Assembly: GCA_020698575.1 (NCBI GenBank)
Contig: CM036240.1
Location: forward strand, 25,943,211-26,007,210
Length of the DNA: 64,000 bases
Origin: Bostrychus sinensis
Lineage: Eukaryota > Chordata > Actinopteri > Gobiiformes > Eleotridae
Reading direction: 5' to 3'
The notes beneath the pieces are model-generated. The model saw only the letters and a list, made by a program, of their open reading frames with translations. It was not told the DNA's origin and did no database searches. The position numbers were made by a program, and so were the translations under genes. The stretch's first letter is position 1. Every line of letters begins with the position of its first letter. Below, piece after piece: positions 1 to 12,515 of this stretch.

Positions 1-184
1 CATATTTTTATTTCTTGACATGAAAAGAGACTTTTACTACTAGCTTAAACATAAAGTTCACCTAGTTTGACAGATGCTTCACAATTAACACAACAAAAGA
101 TGATCGGACCATTTTTGCAATAACAGGTGCAGAGCCCATATTAACAACACATATTTGCATGACAACTTACAAATAATACGCTGC

Positions 185-266
185 AGGTTGAAGCTTTGCC
201 CCACAATTAACTTGCCATTGTCCATGGTGTACCCTGCCTCAGGCCCAAAGCTGCTGGGATAGTCTT
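185..266 (+). repeat. LINE/SINE 3'-tail fragment (GTACCCTGCC...GCTGGGATAG type)
   Basis: Words matching the better-preserved copy at 21465-21566 are seen: a GTACCC(T/C)GCCT core and GGGATAG. Old and truncated. Confidence 0.4.
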
Positions 267-312
267 CATTTGTCTGCAAGCCTCAGTGAGAAAACCATTT
301 TGTACTAACATG

Positions 313-453
313 CTTAAAGGTCCCTGCTGCTAAATCAACTTTTTGGGGGGAATAGTATTTGGTTTCAGTCAAATATATTCAAGGAATCTGTTTGCTGAGC
401 CTATTCAAAAAGCCTGGATATACATACAAACAACATCATATAGGACCTTTAAG
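313..453. mobile_element. Short MITE-like element with 11-bp terminal inverted repeats
   Basis: CTTAAAGGTCC at 313-323 is exactly inverted at 443-453, giving a 141-bp unit with no coding potential. No certain target duplication. Confidence 0.4.
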
Positions 454-1029
454 TATTAGTAAAGCATAATTGAAGATATATTTTCATATAGTTATAAAAT
501 GTATTTATTTGTTATTTTGTTGAAATAGTTATACTATGTTTCTGAAAGCATCTCATTTGGAAATGCAAAATCCTATGTGATTTAAATATCAAAACATATC
601 ATCGTAGTGTCTTTTACACCGTTAAAAAGTAAAGTCGTCTTAAAAACACAAGCTCAACAATTAAGTTCGCCCAATTAGTATTATTTATTTATTTCAAAAT
701 AAACCTGGTGAGTGTGTCGGAGTCAAGTTGAATCCTGCAGGAATCAGTGCTGCTGCAGTTTCCTCCTTGTGCACAGGTGAGAGGATAATGTCAAACCAAT
801 TATGTGAGTACAGATCATCAAAACTGCAGCGCTTTTGATTATTCATGAGTTTTACCAGTTTCATAATATTCCTTAATGTGTTGGTTTGTGATAAAATACT
901 GTGATGGGCAATTAGACTTAAATGCGCGCGCTAAAGACTTTTCCATAGAGTTGTATGTTCTGACAGATTAGGGCTATGTGATTATTCATGGCACTTTTCT
1001 TGTTGAGTGCGAACAGCTTGGGCCTGTCT
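454..1029. other. Unique AT-rich sequence
   Basis: No gene, RNA or clear repeat is visible. The part near 900-1030 is more balanced in composition. Confidence 0.5.
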
Positions 1030-1400
1030 CGTGTTTATATTGAGAAGCAGAACAGATGTCAATGAGGAAAGCAAAGGCGGCATTGAGGGGGAGGGATGGT
1101 CAGGCCGCTAAACCCCCACCAGGGCCCTCCTAAAGATAAATATTGATTACGGACAGTTTTAATTACTTCCTTAAATTGAGCAATTTTGGTTTTCCCAGTT
1201 GGCTCCCGGTGAAAAAATCCATGCCGGATTTGTTGTTGAGGGAGAGGGAGAGCGTGGAGCATGGCGCGCCATAAATCACAGCAGATACATAATTCATCGG
1301 AAGCATGTGAAAAGGACAAGACGAGATGCTCTGGATCATTGAAAACAACACTTCCACAGGTCTCTCCATGTAGTGGGATCTTCACGTTAGTTTGTGTTGG
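1030..1400. other. Candidate conserved non-coding block
   Basis: Balanced, non-repetitive sequence with TTAATTAC and GGCGCGCC words. Overlapping short open frames on both strands show no protein similarity that I recognise. Confidence 0.3.
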
Positions 1401-1665
1401 AGTTGCTAATGGCCGTGCTTATTCAACTCGCACTTTAATTGTAAGGCAACTGAATTTTAAAGTAGGGCGGGTTTTGTTTTATTAAGACTTTTTCCACAAG
1501 AATGTGCCAGGAATTTATTCTTAGTGTGTGAAAACATTTGGCTAATTAGAGGCGTACATTATTGACAACAGTATTGTAATAACATTAATGTTCTTGTTCA
1601 CTGAACATTCTACTTCTAATGTATTTTAGGAGTTAACTACTTTGTGCATGGGCAAACCACTGATA

Positions 1666-2168
1666 TTTTAAAGGGGAGATATTGTGCAAAACCAACTTTA
1701 CTGAGCTTTCTACAATGTTATACTGTACTTCACAAATAAATATACTTGGAGTTGTGTTTTTATTCATTCACGCATGTTCGCATGTTTAAGTAATCTTGTA
1801 TTCTCTGTCACATCCTTTTGGAGGCCCTAGAACGCTCAGTTCCATGAGCCCCCACCCACTCCAGGAAGCACTGACCAATCAACAAGCCCTCTACATCCAG
1901 TCTGCTCTCATTCATTTATCTAAAAACAGTGTACAGATCTGTTTCTACTGATTCCTCACAACTATTTTTTAATTTGTGGTAAAATGGCATCATACAAAAA
2001 GTTTAAGGAAGTAAAGTGCTCTTTTTCTTTGATTGTGTTCAAAAGACCTTCACAGCTATGCACTCTGCTCAACTCTGCTGCCTTCTGCTGGTCTGCTCAC
2101 CTTAAAAACATTCTCTTTTTGCCAGATAATTGTTTTGAAGGTTGTAAAACATGCAATGCTGTCTGACA
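1666..2168 (+). repeat. Dispersed repeat family A, copy 1
   Basis: It shares long stretches with 48100-48560 and 63135-63610: GAGCTTTCTAC, CTGGAGTTGTGTTTT, a CCAGGAAGCACTGACC word, AAGTGCTCTTTTTCTTTGAT, TTTTAAAG/TTTTGAAGG-TTGTAAAAC. It is non-coding, and the ends lack inverted repeats that I can see. A CTCF-consensus word is at 2077-2091. Confidence 0.75.
2077..2091 (-). promoter_or_regulatory. CTCF-consensus motif in repeat A
   Basis: GCTGCCTTCTGCTGG is the reverse complement of a word fitting NCANNAGRNGGCRSY, the CTCF core consensus. Occupancy cannot be known from sequence. Confidence 0.35.
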
Positions 2169-2265
2169 TTAATTTCCTCTGTATATACTGCCCCCTTAAA
2201 ACCCAACATGACTTCACAAAGACCAGGCTAATCATTTCTTCATGAATCTATTCATTCATCATTAT

Positions 2266-2350
2266 CCACTTATCTTTCTATCATTGTCTGTATGGGTGGT
2301 GGTTGGCTGGAGCCTGTCTCAGCAACTATGGGCCTTAGGCAGGTTAGATT
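2266..2350 (-). repeat. LINE/SINE 3'-tail fragment, inverted
   Basis: GGCTGGAGCCTGTCTCAG and TGGGCCTTAGGCAGG are diverged reverse-strand forms of the GGGATAGGCTCCAG tail seen at 21465. Confidence 0.45.
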
Positions 2351-3424
2351 TGTGACAATGGCCACTTAGTCTTTTGACATCGGATGAAGCTGGAGTATCC
2401 AGAGAGAAGCCATTATTACACAAAAAGAACCAAAAGAGATTGGTGGCGGCTGAACCAGGATCAAAGGTGCAAACCACTCTGCCATTCTGCACCTCTGCTG
2501 AGCATTTATATAGAACAGAAAAGAATTAGGATGGTTGGCCCTGCTCAAATCTCGTTTCCATTCTCTCCACTTTCCCCTAAGAAAGTCCCTGACATTTTCC
2601 AAGTTCATTTTAACCTCGACACATGTTACATAGAACTCCTTGACATACGGTAAACATTATCTTGGACCTAATATGTCGGCGCCGCGCCAATATTCTGATA
2701 AGTGTCCGCAGTGCAAAGTTTCCCTGACTTCCTGACCGTCTTTGTTTAATAGTAGAGCTCTCCTGGTTCCTTATAGCCCTGACCCCTCAGACTGTCTGGA
2801 GCTTACCTGTGGGAGCCTCTTAAATTCACTCAGCCAGGCCCCACTCCCCCGAGACACAGCTTTCCATATCACCAAATAGATTGCTTGCCAGAATTACGCC
2901 GTTGAGCTTTTCCGAAGCAAGGCACCACTATTGTACGGACCCCAATACTGACCTGTGCATGGAGGCAAGGGAGGTAAGGTTTCCTTTTTTTTTTTTTTTT
3001 TTCTTTTTTTGGTTTGTTTTAAAGATGCCACTAAATAACTATTGCAGAGTTTTCCTGTCCCGGTCTGTTGTTAAAGACGAGAGGTAGAGACTGGAGCACT
3101 GACCTTAATCTGGAGGGTTATATGGATGTTATAGACAGAGGTGAGTGTGGTCAGCTGTGCAGTCCTAACCCACTGGGACTGCATACAGAGAGTGGCATTA
3201 AATAGAGATACTCCAGCAGTGGTCAGTCATGAGAACAGAACTAATTTGAGTGCAGAAATAAAGTGAATTAAGGACAATTATATGTTTTAGTGTTTTTATA
3301 TGGTTTGGCAATATTGGATGTTTTTTGCCTGTATTTGAGGAAAATTAATTATTCAGACAATAGCACAGCATAATAGAGGTCATCTCTGAAAAAAATGAGA
3401 TTCTGAAACCTCATCTATCCTTTT
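2351..3424. other. Unique sequence; balanced block at 2660-2960
   Basis: No gene was recognised. 2660-2960 is of balanced composition with CpGs (GTCGGCGCCGCGCC) and could be regulatory. A T-rich run lies near 2983-3010. Confidence 0.35.
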
Positions 3425-3835
3425 TTATAAAGTGTTTTGACAGAGGGGAACTAGAGCAAGGACTGAATTTTTCTGGCCAATCACACAATCAGGACAAAGT
3501 GGGGTGGTCCCATTCAGATTAGGGACACTTTTATTGTTTGACTCCATTTTATTTATACAATATAGCCCTAAAGGTTTACAGAAGTTTCTTACTCTTGGTA
3601 AAAAAAAAAAAAAAAAAAACAGCTGTGGGGAAAAAAAGGAAACCTCAGGGAGAACCACATGAAGGAGAGATCCATGGACAGGACTAATATTGTCCATTGT
3701 TGTCCGACTGGAAAAAATTCCAGCGCTGGCACAAATCAACAGAAAAAAAGAGAATCAAAATGCAAATTTGGCAATATACTAACCTTTTTTTACATTCTCA
3801 AAAACTCGGATGGGTCTTTAACTTATTATATTTTA
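3425..3835 (+). repeat. Dispersed repeat family B, copy 1
   Basis: It shares GGGGAACTAGAG, GGACTGAATTTTT, CCAATCACA, TGGTCCCATT, AAAACTCGG and a TCTTTAA/CCTTTAA end with 12165-12515. An A-run at 3600-3619 interrupts it. Confidence 0.6.
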
Positions 3836-3964
3836 CCAAAAAAAGCTTATCTGTTCAAGGCTATTTTTGTAAAGATATTCTTGTTGATTTTTTGATGGGT
3901 ATTTGCCTTTTGAAGCTTTACTAGAGCGTGCAGTCATGAAGTGACAGAAAATTATAGAGGATAG

Positions 3965-4085
3965 AGCAGGGAGAGACATTCAGTAAATCATCAGACTCCA
4001 GATTCAAACCCACAGCATTGAGACAGGCTGTAGTTGCCCTGTATATGCGCCACATGCTCTACCAACTGAGCTATACCACTGGGTT
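3965..4085 (-). repeat. tRNA-derived SINE
   Basis: On the minus strand it has an A-box (TAGCTCAGTTGG) near 4071 and a B-box-like GGGTTTGAATC near 4010. Their spacing is too long for a functional tRNA, so this is a SINE head rather than a tRNA gene. Confidence 0.6.
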
Positions 4086-4089
4086 TTCC

Positions 4090-5879
4090 TATTAGAATAA
4101 AACCTAAACATATGCATCCTCAACAATCTTTGATTTCAGCTAATTGTATCTTCTTCTCATATGTTTATTAATTTTTGCTTAGCTTATTTTCAAACATTTT
4201 GCCACCATATAAATGGAACATGGTCCCACAGTGGAAACTTTGGATCAGTGCTTAGCCTTCAACAATGCACAACTTTCCAGGAGCAAAGGTGAAGGAGGGG
4301 ACACAGATATTTTGCAAAATAACAAAAAAAGTTTCCCCAAAGATAAGTAGCTTCAACAAATTAAATGAATATAACTTATTATTGCAATCCACTGCAGTGC
4401 ATTTCAGTACATAGATTTTTTTTTTCTTTTTCATAGCATAGCAACTTTAAGATGAAAATGCTTGTTTTGTGTAAATACACACATGATTTTTTTATTTATT
4501 TTTTTTTTTTTACTATTTCCATATTGCTTACACTGTTTGATGCAAACATTTTCTATATTGCATTTTTTAGATCAGTTATTGTTTTTGTGATTGGGTACAT
4601 TCTTATTCATGCAGTGGATTAGCATATATACCATACATCAACAGTGTAAACAGATCTCAACAGCTCATACGATGAGAGCTTTTCTTAAACAAACAGAAAT
4701 GAATAAATCATGTGAAAATATGTCTTCCCACTCACATCTATACATTACATTACCTCCAGGGGGCCCTCGCTGTCCTCCTACCTGCAAGCACAAACATTTG
4801 AAGTATTAGGGTAAGTGGAGTATCCAAAAGTAACTTACTCTGATCAATGGAACAGCATTTCAGAATATTTTTAGACAGAGTTACAGACCTGGAGAATGTA
4901 ATCTATTGTTAAATGTAGGTCAGAGAGGTGCACTGAGCATGCTCCAGAGCGGGACAGGGGTGCAGAGTAACTCATGTAAACTAAAAACTAAAGGGTCTAA
5001 AAACAAGTCATCTGAACTTGGTTACTCAATCAGAACTGACGAAGCCTCTTGGCTGTGAAGTGAAACATCTTAAACTGGATGACTGAGTCTTCACAGTCAG
5101 GTAAACCAGTTAGAAAATAATGAAGATCATGTTGTTGTGGTGTTTCCTTTGATATCATCACAATCAAATAGTATTTAATACCACAAAAAGCTATGTTTAC
5201 AATTTGTACATTATTGTTTTTTTATATTTTGCTTTCAATTCTCCTCTGTGCATTTGAGAAAGTGAGAGTTCCAGGTAGAAGTGTGGTGTCCCAATAACAA
5301 ATTCAAAACACAATAACAAATCATAAAACACAAAAAATAAAACAAAAGTAAAAGCAAGTTGAGAAATGCTATAGACCTGTGTTGTGTTTGTAAACAGAAC
5401 GTCTGCATTTTACTGAATGGTACTGGAAGTTAAAAAGACTATAATACAGTTCAAGTGGAGGCATTAGCTTTAGTCACCAGGGATTACCAATTATAAATGA
5501 ACAAGATGATTTTGGAAACTGACAACCACTCGACCACCTGTAACCACCGGTGTCTAGAATTAGCACATAAGCTAAATATGTATCTCCCTAAATGACACGC
5601 TAATCTCTGTCCCAAGCTGGGTGCACAACTTATTTGAATACGTCACTCGTGGAAGGGTCAATATCAAATTGCAAACTGCTAAATAAAAAAATTGGATTCT
5701 TGTTAATTATTTGTTGTAATAGAAGTAGCTTCATCTTCTATCTTCATCATCTGCGGGTTTCCTCTAAGTATGTACTTTTGTCATTATTATAAATATATAT
5801 TGTAACTTTTAATCTGTAAAATACAAAAAAAAAAAAATGTAAAAGTATGTAATTTCTCTAATTTGTTTTTTGCCTCTTG
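4090..5879. other. AT-rich sequence with homopolymer runs and old repeat scraps
   Basis: No gene is visible. 5030-5085 (CTGACGAAGCCTCTTGG...GTGAAACATCTT) resembles a common fish repeat tail. 4490-4511 and 5824-5836 are T/A runs. Confidence 0.4.
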
Positions 5880-7015
5880 CTATTTATTTTCTTTGCAGTT
5901 TGTTGTGATGCTGTGTGACTGACCATACTTGATTGTGTCCTCCTTGTCTTCTTCTGCAGACAGACAGTGCCGTGTGTGGGAGTGCTGCTCTGACAAGCCC
6001 CCTCTTGCTAATGCTAATGGCTGATTGGAGGCCGGATAGCGGTCTTCAGTTGTCTCTTTCATCCTTGTCCTGCTTTTGACCCGGAGAGGCCACCATAATC
6101 GGGCCTGGTGGTGGGGTAATCATCCTCGGCGTGCGCACTCCGATAAGTCCCCACACACCTCTGCCGGGGAAAGAGAAGCTCCAACGGCCCGCCGCCACCT
6201 CCCTCCTTTCCTCCTTATACCCTCTTCTTTCTGGTTTTATCACTTCAAGATGCCTCCTCAAAGAGTCCATCAACAGCGGCTCTCGGCGCGTCTTTCATCC
6301 GACAACAGCACATAAGCCGCTGAAAGGCACCAGAAATAACCGGCTTCTATCTCTCAAATTGTGATCTTATGAATTCGATTTGGACACTTAAAAAAAAAAA
6401 TGTAACCACGCAATTTGTTTTTCCCCTTTTCCCCTGTTAATATCCGTGGAGATAAATTGCCCGGTGTGTGTTTGTGTGAGGCTTGTATTTGCGATAAGCT
6501 GTAAAAAAGCGTGGTCACCTGAATGGGATGAGCACTCTTCTTGTGTGGGGCTTATTTTGCCAAGGAAAATCCCAATGTTTTGCTTGATTACATTTTGTTA
6601 TGGCTTTCCTCCCTTTTTTTCCCCCCGAACTTCTTCAAAACCGCGGAGATGATTGTTTAATAGGGATGATATTGTGCCAGCTTTATTGGCTATTTTCAGC
6701 TGCTCCGTGGCTCCATTTAATAGCCCAGTCGGTTGTTAAAAGGATTACACAGCTGCCCCACTCCAGTGTGCACAGTGCCGCCGGTAGCAGCACCATTACC
6801 ACAAACAGGCAAGACAAAAGCAAAACAATTTTTTTCTCCACCTAAAATGTGTGATCGGAGATGCAAAGTTAGCCTGCCACATTCAAATGAGCTGCTGGGT
6901 ACGCTGTGATCGGGCCGAGATGATTTGGCCGTTCCATATCTGAGTGACCTTTAGAAGGCCAGAGGCACTACCCAGCATCGATTAAATAAATTGATCCTCA
7001 CACATTCAAAGGATA
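5880..7015. other. Candidate conserved non-coding cluster
   Basis: About 1.1 kb free of obvious repeats, balanced composition, with TTTAATAGCCC, CATCGATTAAATAAATTGATC and similar homeodomain-type words around 6700-7015. Short open frames on both strands overlap here and lack similarity to known proteins. Confidence 0.35.
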
Positions 7016-7249
7016 TTAATTAGACATGGAAAACAAGTGAGCGAACACAAATAGCTCTTAGTTTAAATGCAATAGCAAATAAAAGGGGCTTTAAAAGTCC
7101 ACTAAGGCAGAGGAGGTGTTGTTTCTGTTTATTTAAGGTTAAAAGTATCAGAGTCATTGTGATTGTAAACAGTGGTTTTACTGTTTCTGTTTTATGTCTA
7201 AATTCACTTATTATTTTTGTCACTATTGGAGCCAAACAAATGAGAGTGA

Positions 7250-7625
7250 CAGTTATTAGGCCAGCGCAGATCAATATCCTCCTGACGTGAAGTGTCATGT
7301 CTGAAGCAGGATGCATGCTGGGATGTCATCTTCGTGGCCCGGGCCTTGTCCGTGTCAGCAGCAGCTGTCAGATAGGTCCAGAGTCATACAATGTGTGCCA
7401 AAGCTAACAGCTGTTAACTACACAAGCTGTGGCCGCTGCTCACTTAAATATTCCTCCCGGAATTTGCTGGGACACGGCCGTACAGAGGAGCTGAGAGCCT
7501 TTACACCCATATCACAGTGAAAATTGGCAGCAGCAGTGGAGGGACATGAGGGATGCTGCAGAGTGCTAACCTATCCCTGTCGGCCCCCTGGGAGCCACTT
7601 GGCCAGCTTTCATCCACATAATTAT
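7250..7625. other. Candidate conserved non-coding block
   Basis: Repeat-free, balanced sequence with CAGCTG, AACAGCTGTTAAC and a GGCCGTAC stretch. No coding signal is convincing. Confidence 0.35.
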
Positions 7626-7689
7626 AATAAATTTGACATTTCATAGATAATATTGATTTCTTTATTTTAGCATTTCACCATAGGTGACA

Positions 7690-8790
7690 GTCCAGTGTCA
7701 AGAATGAAATTTCTATTGATCTTCTACGCATTAATCCCTCATGTGTATGTGATCATTTTTATAAGACCTTTTACTGCACATAAATCAATATTTCATATTT
7801 CCAGCCATGCCAGAGGAGATGTCATATTTGTAAACTGTGTCTTGACACTAGCAATTCCTTTCTTGTTCAGCTGCAACTGTGCAAGACCAGTCAATTTGGG
7901 CTAAACGAAGGCGGGAGGGGGCTGGGGCTGCTCCTGTCTGCTCCTCCAGAACACCACACTGCTGCTCTGATGATGAAAGATCATTTTTACAATTAATTAG
8001 CTTCAAATGGATGGAGCTTATTAATAATGAAAATAAAATGGCAAATCATTCTGAATTGATGAGATCAGGGCTCTGAACAGGATATTTAACACTTTACACT
8101 GTCTGTGACTTCCTCTCATTTAGAGCTGTATTATTTTTAAGAACAAAATGTCCACTAATTTTTCATAGGAAGTGGAGATTAATCAGAATCTACTCTAGCT
8201 CTGATTTTTACTCTGAGTTAACTCATTAACTTCCCCTGAAAATGCCTGATTTAGTTAAACTCTGGTCATTTTCAAACAGAATAGCTTTATGAGTAATATT
8301 ATATCTGTGTGCAGGTGCCTGTTGTCTGGAAAGCATCAGGATGACTGACTTTTCCTTCATGGTAATTTCCGTGCATCCAGGAATGCTCCTGTGAGCCGCA
8401 GTATAACATGACAATAGCCGTGGAGAATGCACAACAGTTTGGTGAAAAATATGATCACCTGAATGGTGCAGACACCTGACCTTTTCTCAGTCTCCCTTAA
8501 CATGTCCCTTCCATACAATCAGTGTGAGAGTGCCGCACAAGAAAGGCCAGTCCATTAAGAGAATATGCTAATTTTGCCATCCGCTCCTAATTGATGCCAT
8601 TTTACCAAGTAAACAAGACTTCTGTCTACAATGGATGTGTTTCTGCCAGTTAAAAGGATATTTCAGATCGGCTTTTTGCTGTAATTTTCTCTCAGAGAGC
8701 TATTGGTGTGCCATTATTGCAAATTATAAGTCTCTCCTTTTGAAGAGAGCTGCTATTCTTGCTGTGTTGTTTTTTTCTCTCTCCTACTTA
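7690..8790. other. Candidate regulatory sequence rich in homeodomain/POU words
   Basis: ACAATTAATTAGC with GAGCTTATTAATAATG (7990-8030) and ATATGCTAATTTT (8564-8576, octamer-like) stand out in non-repetitive sequence. No gene was recognised. Confidence 0.3.
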
Positions 8791-8810
8791 AAGGCCATCC
8801 AGTGTTTTTT

Positions 8811-8870
8811 GTCCGTCACTGGAGAATCTTCATTCACGTGAAAAGGTGCCAGTGCCATGACAGACGTGGA
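8811..8870 (+). repeat. Local duplicated block, copy 1
   Basis: It shares CTTCATTCA-GTGAAAAG and ATGACAGACGTG in the same order and spacing with 9701-9760. See the separate finding. Confidence 0.6.
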
Positions 8871-9154
8871 CTTGGAGGATTATCTGTGATGTCAGCTCCA
8901 CACACTGTCCAGGACAGTGCTACGAGTATTTACTGTTTGGAATGGGAAATCTTGCTTCATATGAAAATGCTGTATGTGAATGAAGAAGGGACAGAGTGGA
9001 TTCTTATTACATGTAATAAGCTCATCCAACATACACACTTATTAGCAGTGGGCTAGACGCTCACGTTCTGTAGAAAAAAACTGCATAAAATGTGGAATTC
9101 TAACCTGTAATGTCACCACTAACCAAACTTTGGTATGGACCTCAGTCCTAACCA

Positions 9155-9231
9155 ACAATCACACACAAAATGTGTACACAAGTAACACTACTGATGCTTA
9201 AAATAATCAGGTAGAAGTATAAATAGTCAAA

Positions 9232-9266
<35 letters not shown>

Positions 9267-9690
9267 ATGAGTAAAAGTAAGATGTATAAAATTCAGCTTT
9301 TTGTATTTGCATTCTGTGTATTATTGCTGCATTAAACCTTGTAAAGTATTGTGACTTTACAATAACTTTACTTAAGTGGAAAAATAGTAAAGATAATTAA
9401 TATTTGAGTGATAGTAAAAACATATTTAATATAAATATTTATAATGTGTATTTATTTATTTTTATTTATTTGTTTGTTTATTTTTATTTATTTTTGCAGC
9501 ACCATAAAAACTACTTCTTCTCTGTTCTCAAACCTGATTTAATCCCAGGAGCTACTAATTGCAAGTGTAACCACTTTGCCACCAAGCAAGAAATATATAT
9601 TTTCATTAAGAGTGTTTAAATATTTACATTAAACTGTAAAAGTAGCATTTGTTGGAGTAAAAGTATGTGCTTTCCACCTCTGTTTTTTCT
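9155..9690. repeat. Repeat family D fragment with (AAAT)n
   Basis: AGTAACACTACTGATGC, ACTTTACTTAAGTGGAAA and GGAGTAAAAGTATGTGCTTT belong to a teleost interspersed family also seen at 39.1, 56.9 and 61.6 kb. (AAAT)10 lies at 9229-9268 and a TTTA-rich run at 9448-9495. Confidence 0.5.
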
Positions 9691-9700
9691 CTCCATGCAG

Positions 9701-9760
9701 TGTCTATCACTATAGACTCTTCATTCAGGTGAAAAGCTGTGAGCTCTATGACAGACGTGT
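9701..9760 (+). repeat. Local duplicated block, copy 2
   Basis: Partner of 8811-8870. It is followed by a 22-bp perfect tandem duplication at 9756-9799. Confidence 0.6.
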
Positions 9761-9799
9761 TGTGAACGTGTGAGTGACGTGTTGTGAACGTGTGAGTGA
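9756..9799 (+). repeat. 22-bp tandem duplication
   Basis: The unit CGTGTTGTGAACGTGTGAGT plus GA occurs twice head to tail without mismatch. Confidence 0.9.
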
Positions 9800-9819
9800 C
9801 TGGCTGACACTCTCAGGTT

Positions 9820-10320
9820 TGTCAGTTATGGCAGCTCCACTCTGATTCCAGTGCAGGATAGTCCCACACACTCTGCGGGACAGGCCTATAATACAGCCAC
9901 AGACGGGCCGTGATGGCTTATCTCTCCCTTCCGCCGCGCACTCATCCTTCAGACCAATCCCCATCCCGGTGACTGAAGCGCGCCCCCCATGTGCAAAGTG
10001 TCCCAGATTCATCTTCCCTGTCAGCCATGTAATGCTGTATGAGCCAGTCCCTCCATTCAAGTAATGCTGATGGATCTGCTGTCCGCGTGTCGCCCGCCGC
10101 TATTTGTACAGACCTGGGACAGACCCGTCACAGTGCAGCTCCGGGCTGGATCAGACAAAATCACTTCTCCCTGGGCTCCACAACATGTTACAGACGATTA
10201 GAGGCTGCATCCACACTGATCTACGAGGTGTTACATCTCAAATCAGTTTCAGTCAAATTTGGTTGTAAGTGTGGACAGGTCAAACCACTGGAGAACAAGG
10301 GAATAAAAGACTAAATGTAG
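9820..10320. other. Candidate regulatory sequence, CpG-containing
   Basis: Balanced, repeat-free sequence with several CpGs (CTTCCGCCGCGCACTC). No coding signal is convincing on either strand. Confidence 0.3.
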
Positions 10321-11700
10321 CTAAACAGTAAAGCAAAGTCTACAATTACAATAGCATTTCTGATTATAAATGTATGTTTATCCAGTCACAGAGGGTCTCA
10401 AGCAATTGTACTCTTTGCCACTTGTGGAAAATTGAAAGGTTCAGGAACCCAGACCCACTGCTCTTGATAGTTTACTGTCTAAACACATTATTCTGGTAAG
10501 GTTCAGTCAACTTTTTATGTGTTTTTAGATGTCTCCAAGACTTTTGTTTATGTAAACCACAAAAAATGATTCCAAAAACTCTCTCAAGCAGGTGTGCCTA
10601 AAATATATATAGTTAGGTGCTTGTCTTACTGGTATGGTCACCAGACTATAGGTCAGATGGGACAAATGTATGTCTGCACCTTTTCAGATAAACAATGGAG
10701 CCAGATAAGGGAGTATTATATCCCCCTGATTGTTTGTTTTTGTTTTGTTTAACTAATGACCTCCCTAAACAGATAAACCAATGTAAAGCTGCCGGTATGG
10801 TTGGAGATACAATGTTGAATCATTTAATCTAAGTTTATGACTTGGTGGTCTCCAGCAGCTTCCGTTTATGGTGAACAACATGATGTCTAATATAATGCTG
10901 CATGTGTAATTGTGATCTAAGGAGGACTAATGTATGGCATTTCCTTACCATAAGCAGTTTGGCAATATTTTCTCTCTATGGCAAATTCCATAATATGCAG
11001 ATCACTGCAAGATGAGAGGCAGATGGTTTGTTGTGGCGACCAAAGCAAAAACGAAGAAAAGACTTAGAAAAGGACTGAATAAATGCTTATGTAAAACATC
11101 ATGTGCAAGCCTAAAGAAGTGTTTTAGATAACATGTTCATCTTGCATATTTGTCTGAAGTAATAACCAGAGTGACAGTGAAGTCATATCCCATATTAGGC
11201 TCATGAGTTTGGCAAATATTAGGAGTACTAACATTTTTTATGGACACAGCAACTGCTTTCCAGATTACAGTACTCAAAGTTGGCCCATGTGTTTGACTTA
11301 CGCTCTCACGTTTCTCAGATAGGCAACACAGGCAACTGTAATTTTGGAGATTATACAATTACTCAGAGCACCTGGGTCAACAGATTTTTCACAATGTAAC
11401 TTGGAGTGACAGGGCATGCAGCCATCTCGCCTCAACCCATCACTCATCAGCTCACATTTGCATCACAACTTCAGAGGTGGCTCGCAGCAGGATTTGTCCT
11501 CAAAAATCACAGAGTATCACTTGAATCTTCTTTCTTTCTTTGCTTTTGTCAACCTGCAACCAACAACCTGCCTACTAGTGTGCAGTTTTGGTACAGGTTT
11601 TACATTGGATGCCCTTCCTTCCTTATCCAAGCTTGTGACCGGCACAAAGAGTACACTATATTGTGACCCCTGTGGCTGAATTACATAGTGAGGCTTTAAG
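10321..11700. other. Unique sequence without recognised features
   Basis: Moderately AT-rich. No gene, RNA or clear mobile element was seen. Confidence 0.45.
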
Positions 11701-11755
11701 AAAATTCAAAAATCTGACTTGGCCTCTTTTTTCCTGCAGGGTAGATCTTACCTAA

Positions 11756-11798
11756 GTGTGTGTGTATGTGCGTGCATGTGTATGTGTGTGTGTGTGTG
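11756..11798. repeat. (GT)n microsatellite
   Basis: Imperfect GT/TG run interrupted by GTATG and GCGTGC. Confidence 0.85.
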
Positions 11799-12164
11799 CC
11801 GTTTCTGGGCGGGGCTTGTTGACTGGCACTTGTGGCAGAGCTGGGGCTGTGTGAAAGGCAGGATGTGGCAGCAGAAGCGGACCTGTCTCAATACTGCTGT
11901 GTATGAGAGTGACAGCCCAGCAACCACACACTGGCATCTGCCGTAGAGCCACTCAGCAACGCCTTCACAAAGACCACAGCATTTCACCTGAAAACTGAAC
12001 GCAAGAAAAGTGTCACCCCGCTCATTAGACTATTTAACATGACAGCCCGTCCTGGTGTTTCTGCTGGGATGTCAGAATTTTAAAAGTGTATTGAATAAAG
12101 AAGGGATTGATAACATTTTATTACATGCACAAATACATAACAGTTTCAGGGTTAAGTTTAGGGG

Positions 12165-12515
12165 AAAAAAACACTCCTCATTTTTGACAAAGGGGGAACT
12201 AGAGGAGGGACTGAATTTTTTTGACCAATCACAAGCTCTGAACAAAGAGGGATGGTCCCATTTGGAACAAGGATATTGTCATTGGTTTGGTCCAAGCTCG
12301 TGAGCGTCTTTACAAGCTAGAGTAATGGTAAAGGCAAATAAAACTGGAAAGATAACAATTCTAGTGCTGGCTCCAACTTCTTACATGACACAAAACAGCA
12401 GAAAAAAAGAAAAGAGACAGAAAAAAGAGAAGCAAATCTGACATTAAACAAATGAAACACAGGGGGAGGAGGAGTCCACAATTTTAAAAACTCGGTATAG
12501 TGGTCCTTTAAAAAT
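12165..12515 (+). repeat. Dispersed repeat family B, copy 2
   Basis: Same order of shared words as the copy at 3425-3835, including GGACTGAATTTTTTTGACC and TGGTCCCATT. Confidence 0.6.

Noticed and set aside
1059..1485. Overlapping open frames on both strands
   Set aside because: Mutually exclusive frames of about 70-108 codons without similarity; better explained as balanced non-coding sequence.
4010..4080. tRNA gene at the A-box/B-box pair
   Set aside because: The boxes are too far apart, there is no acceptor-stem pairing, and the body continues into SINE-like sequence.
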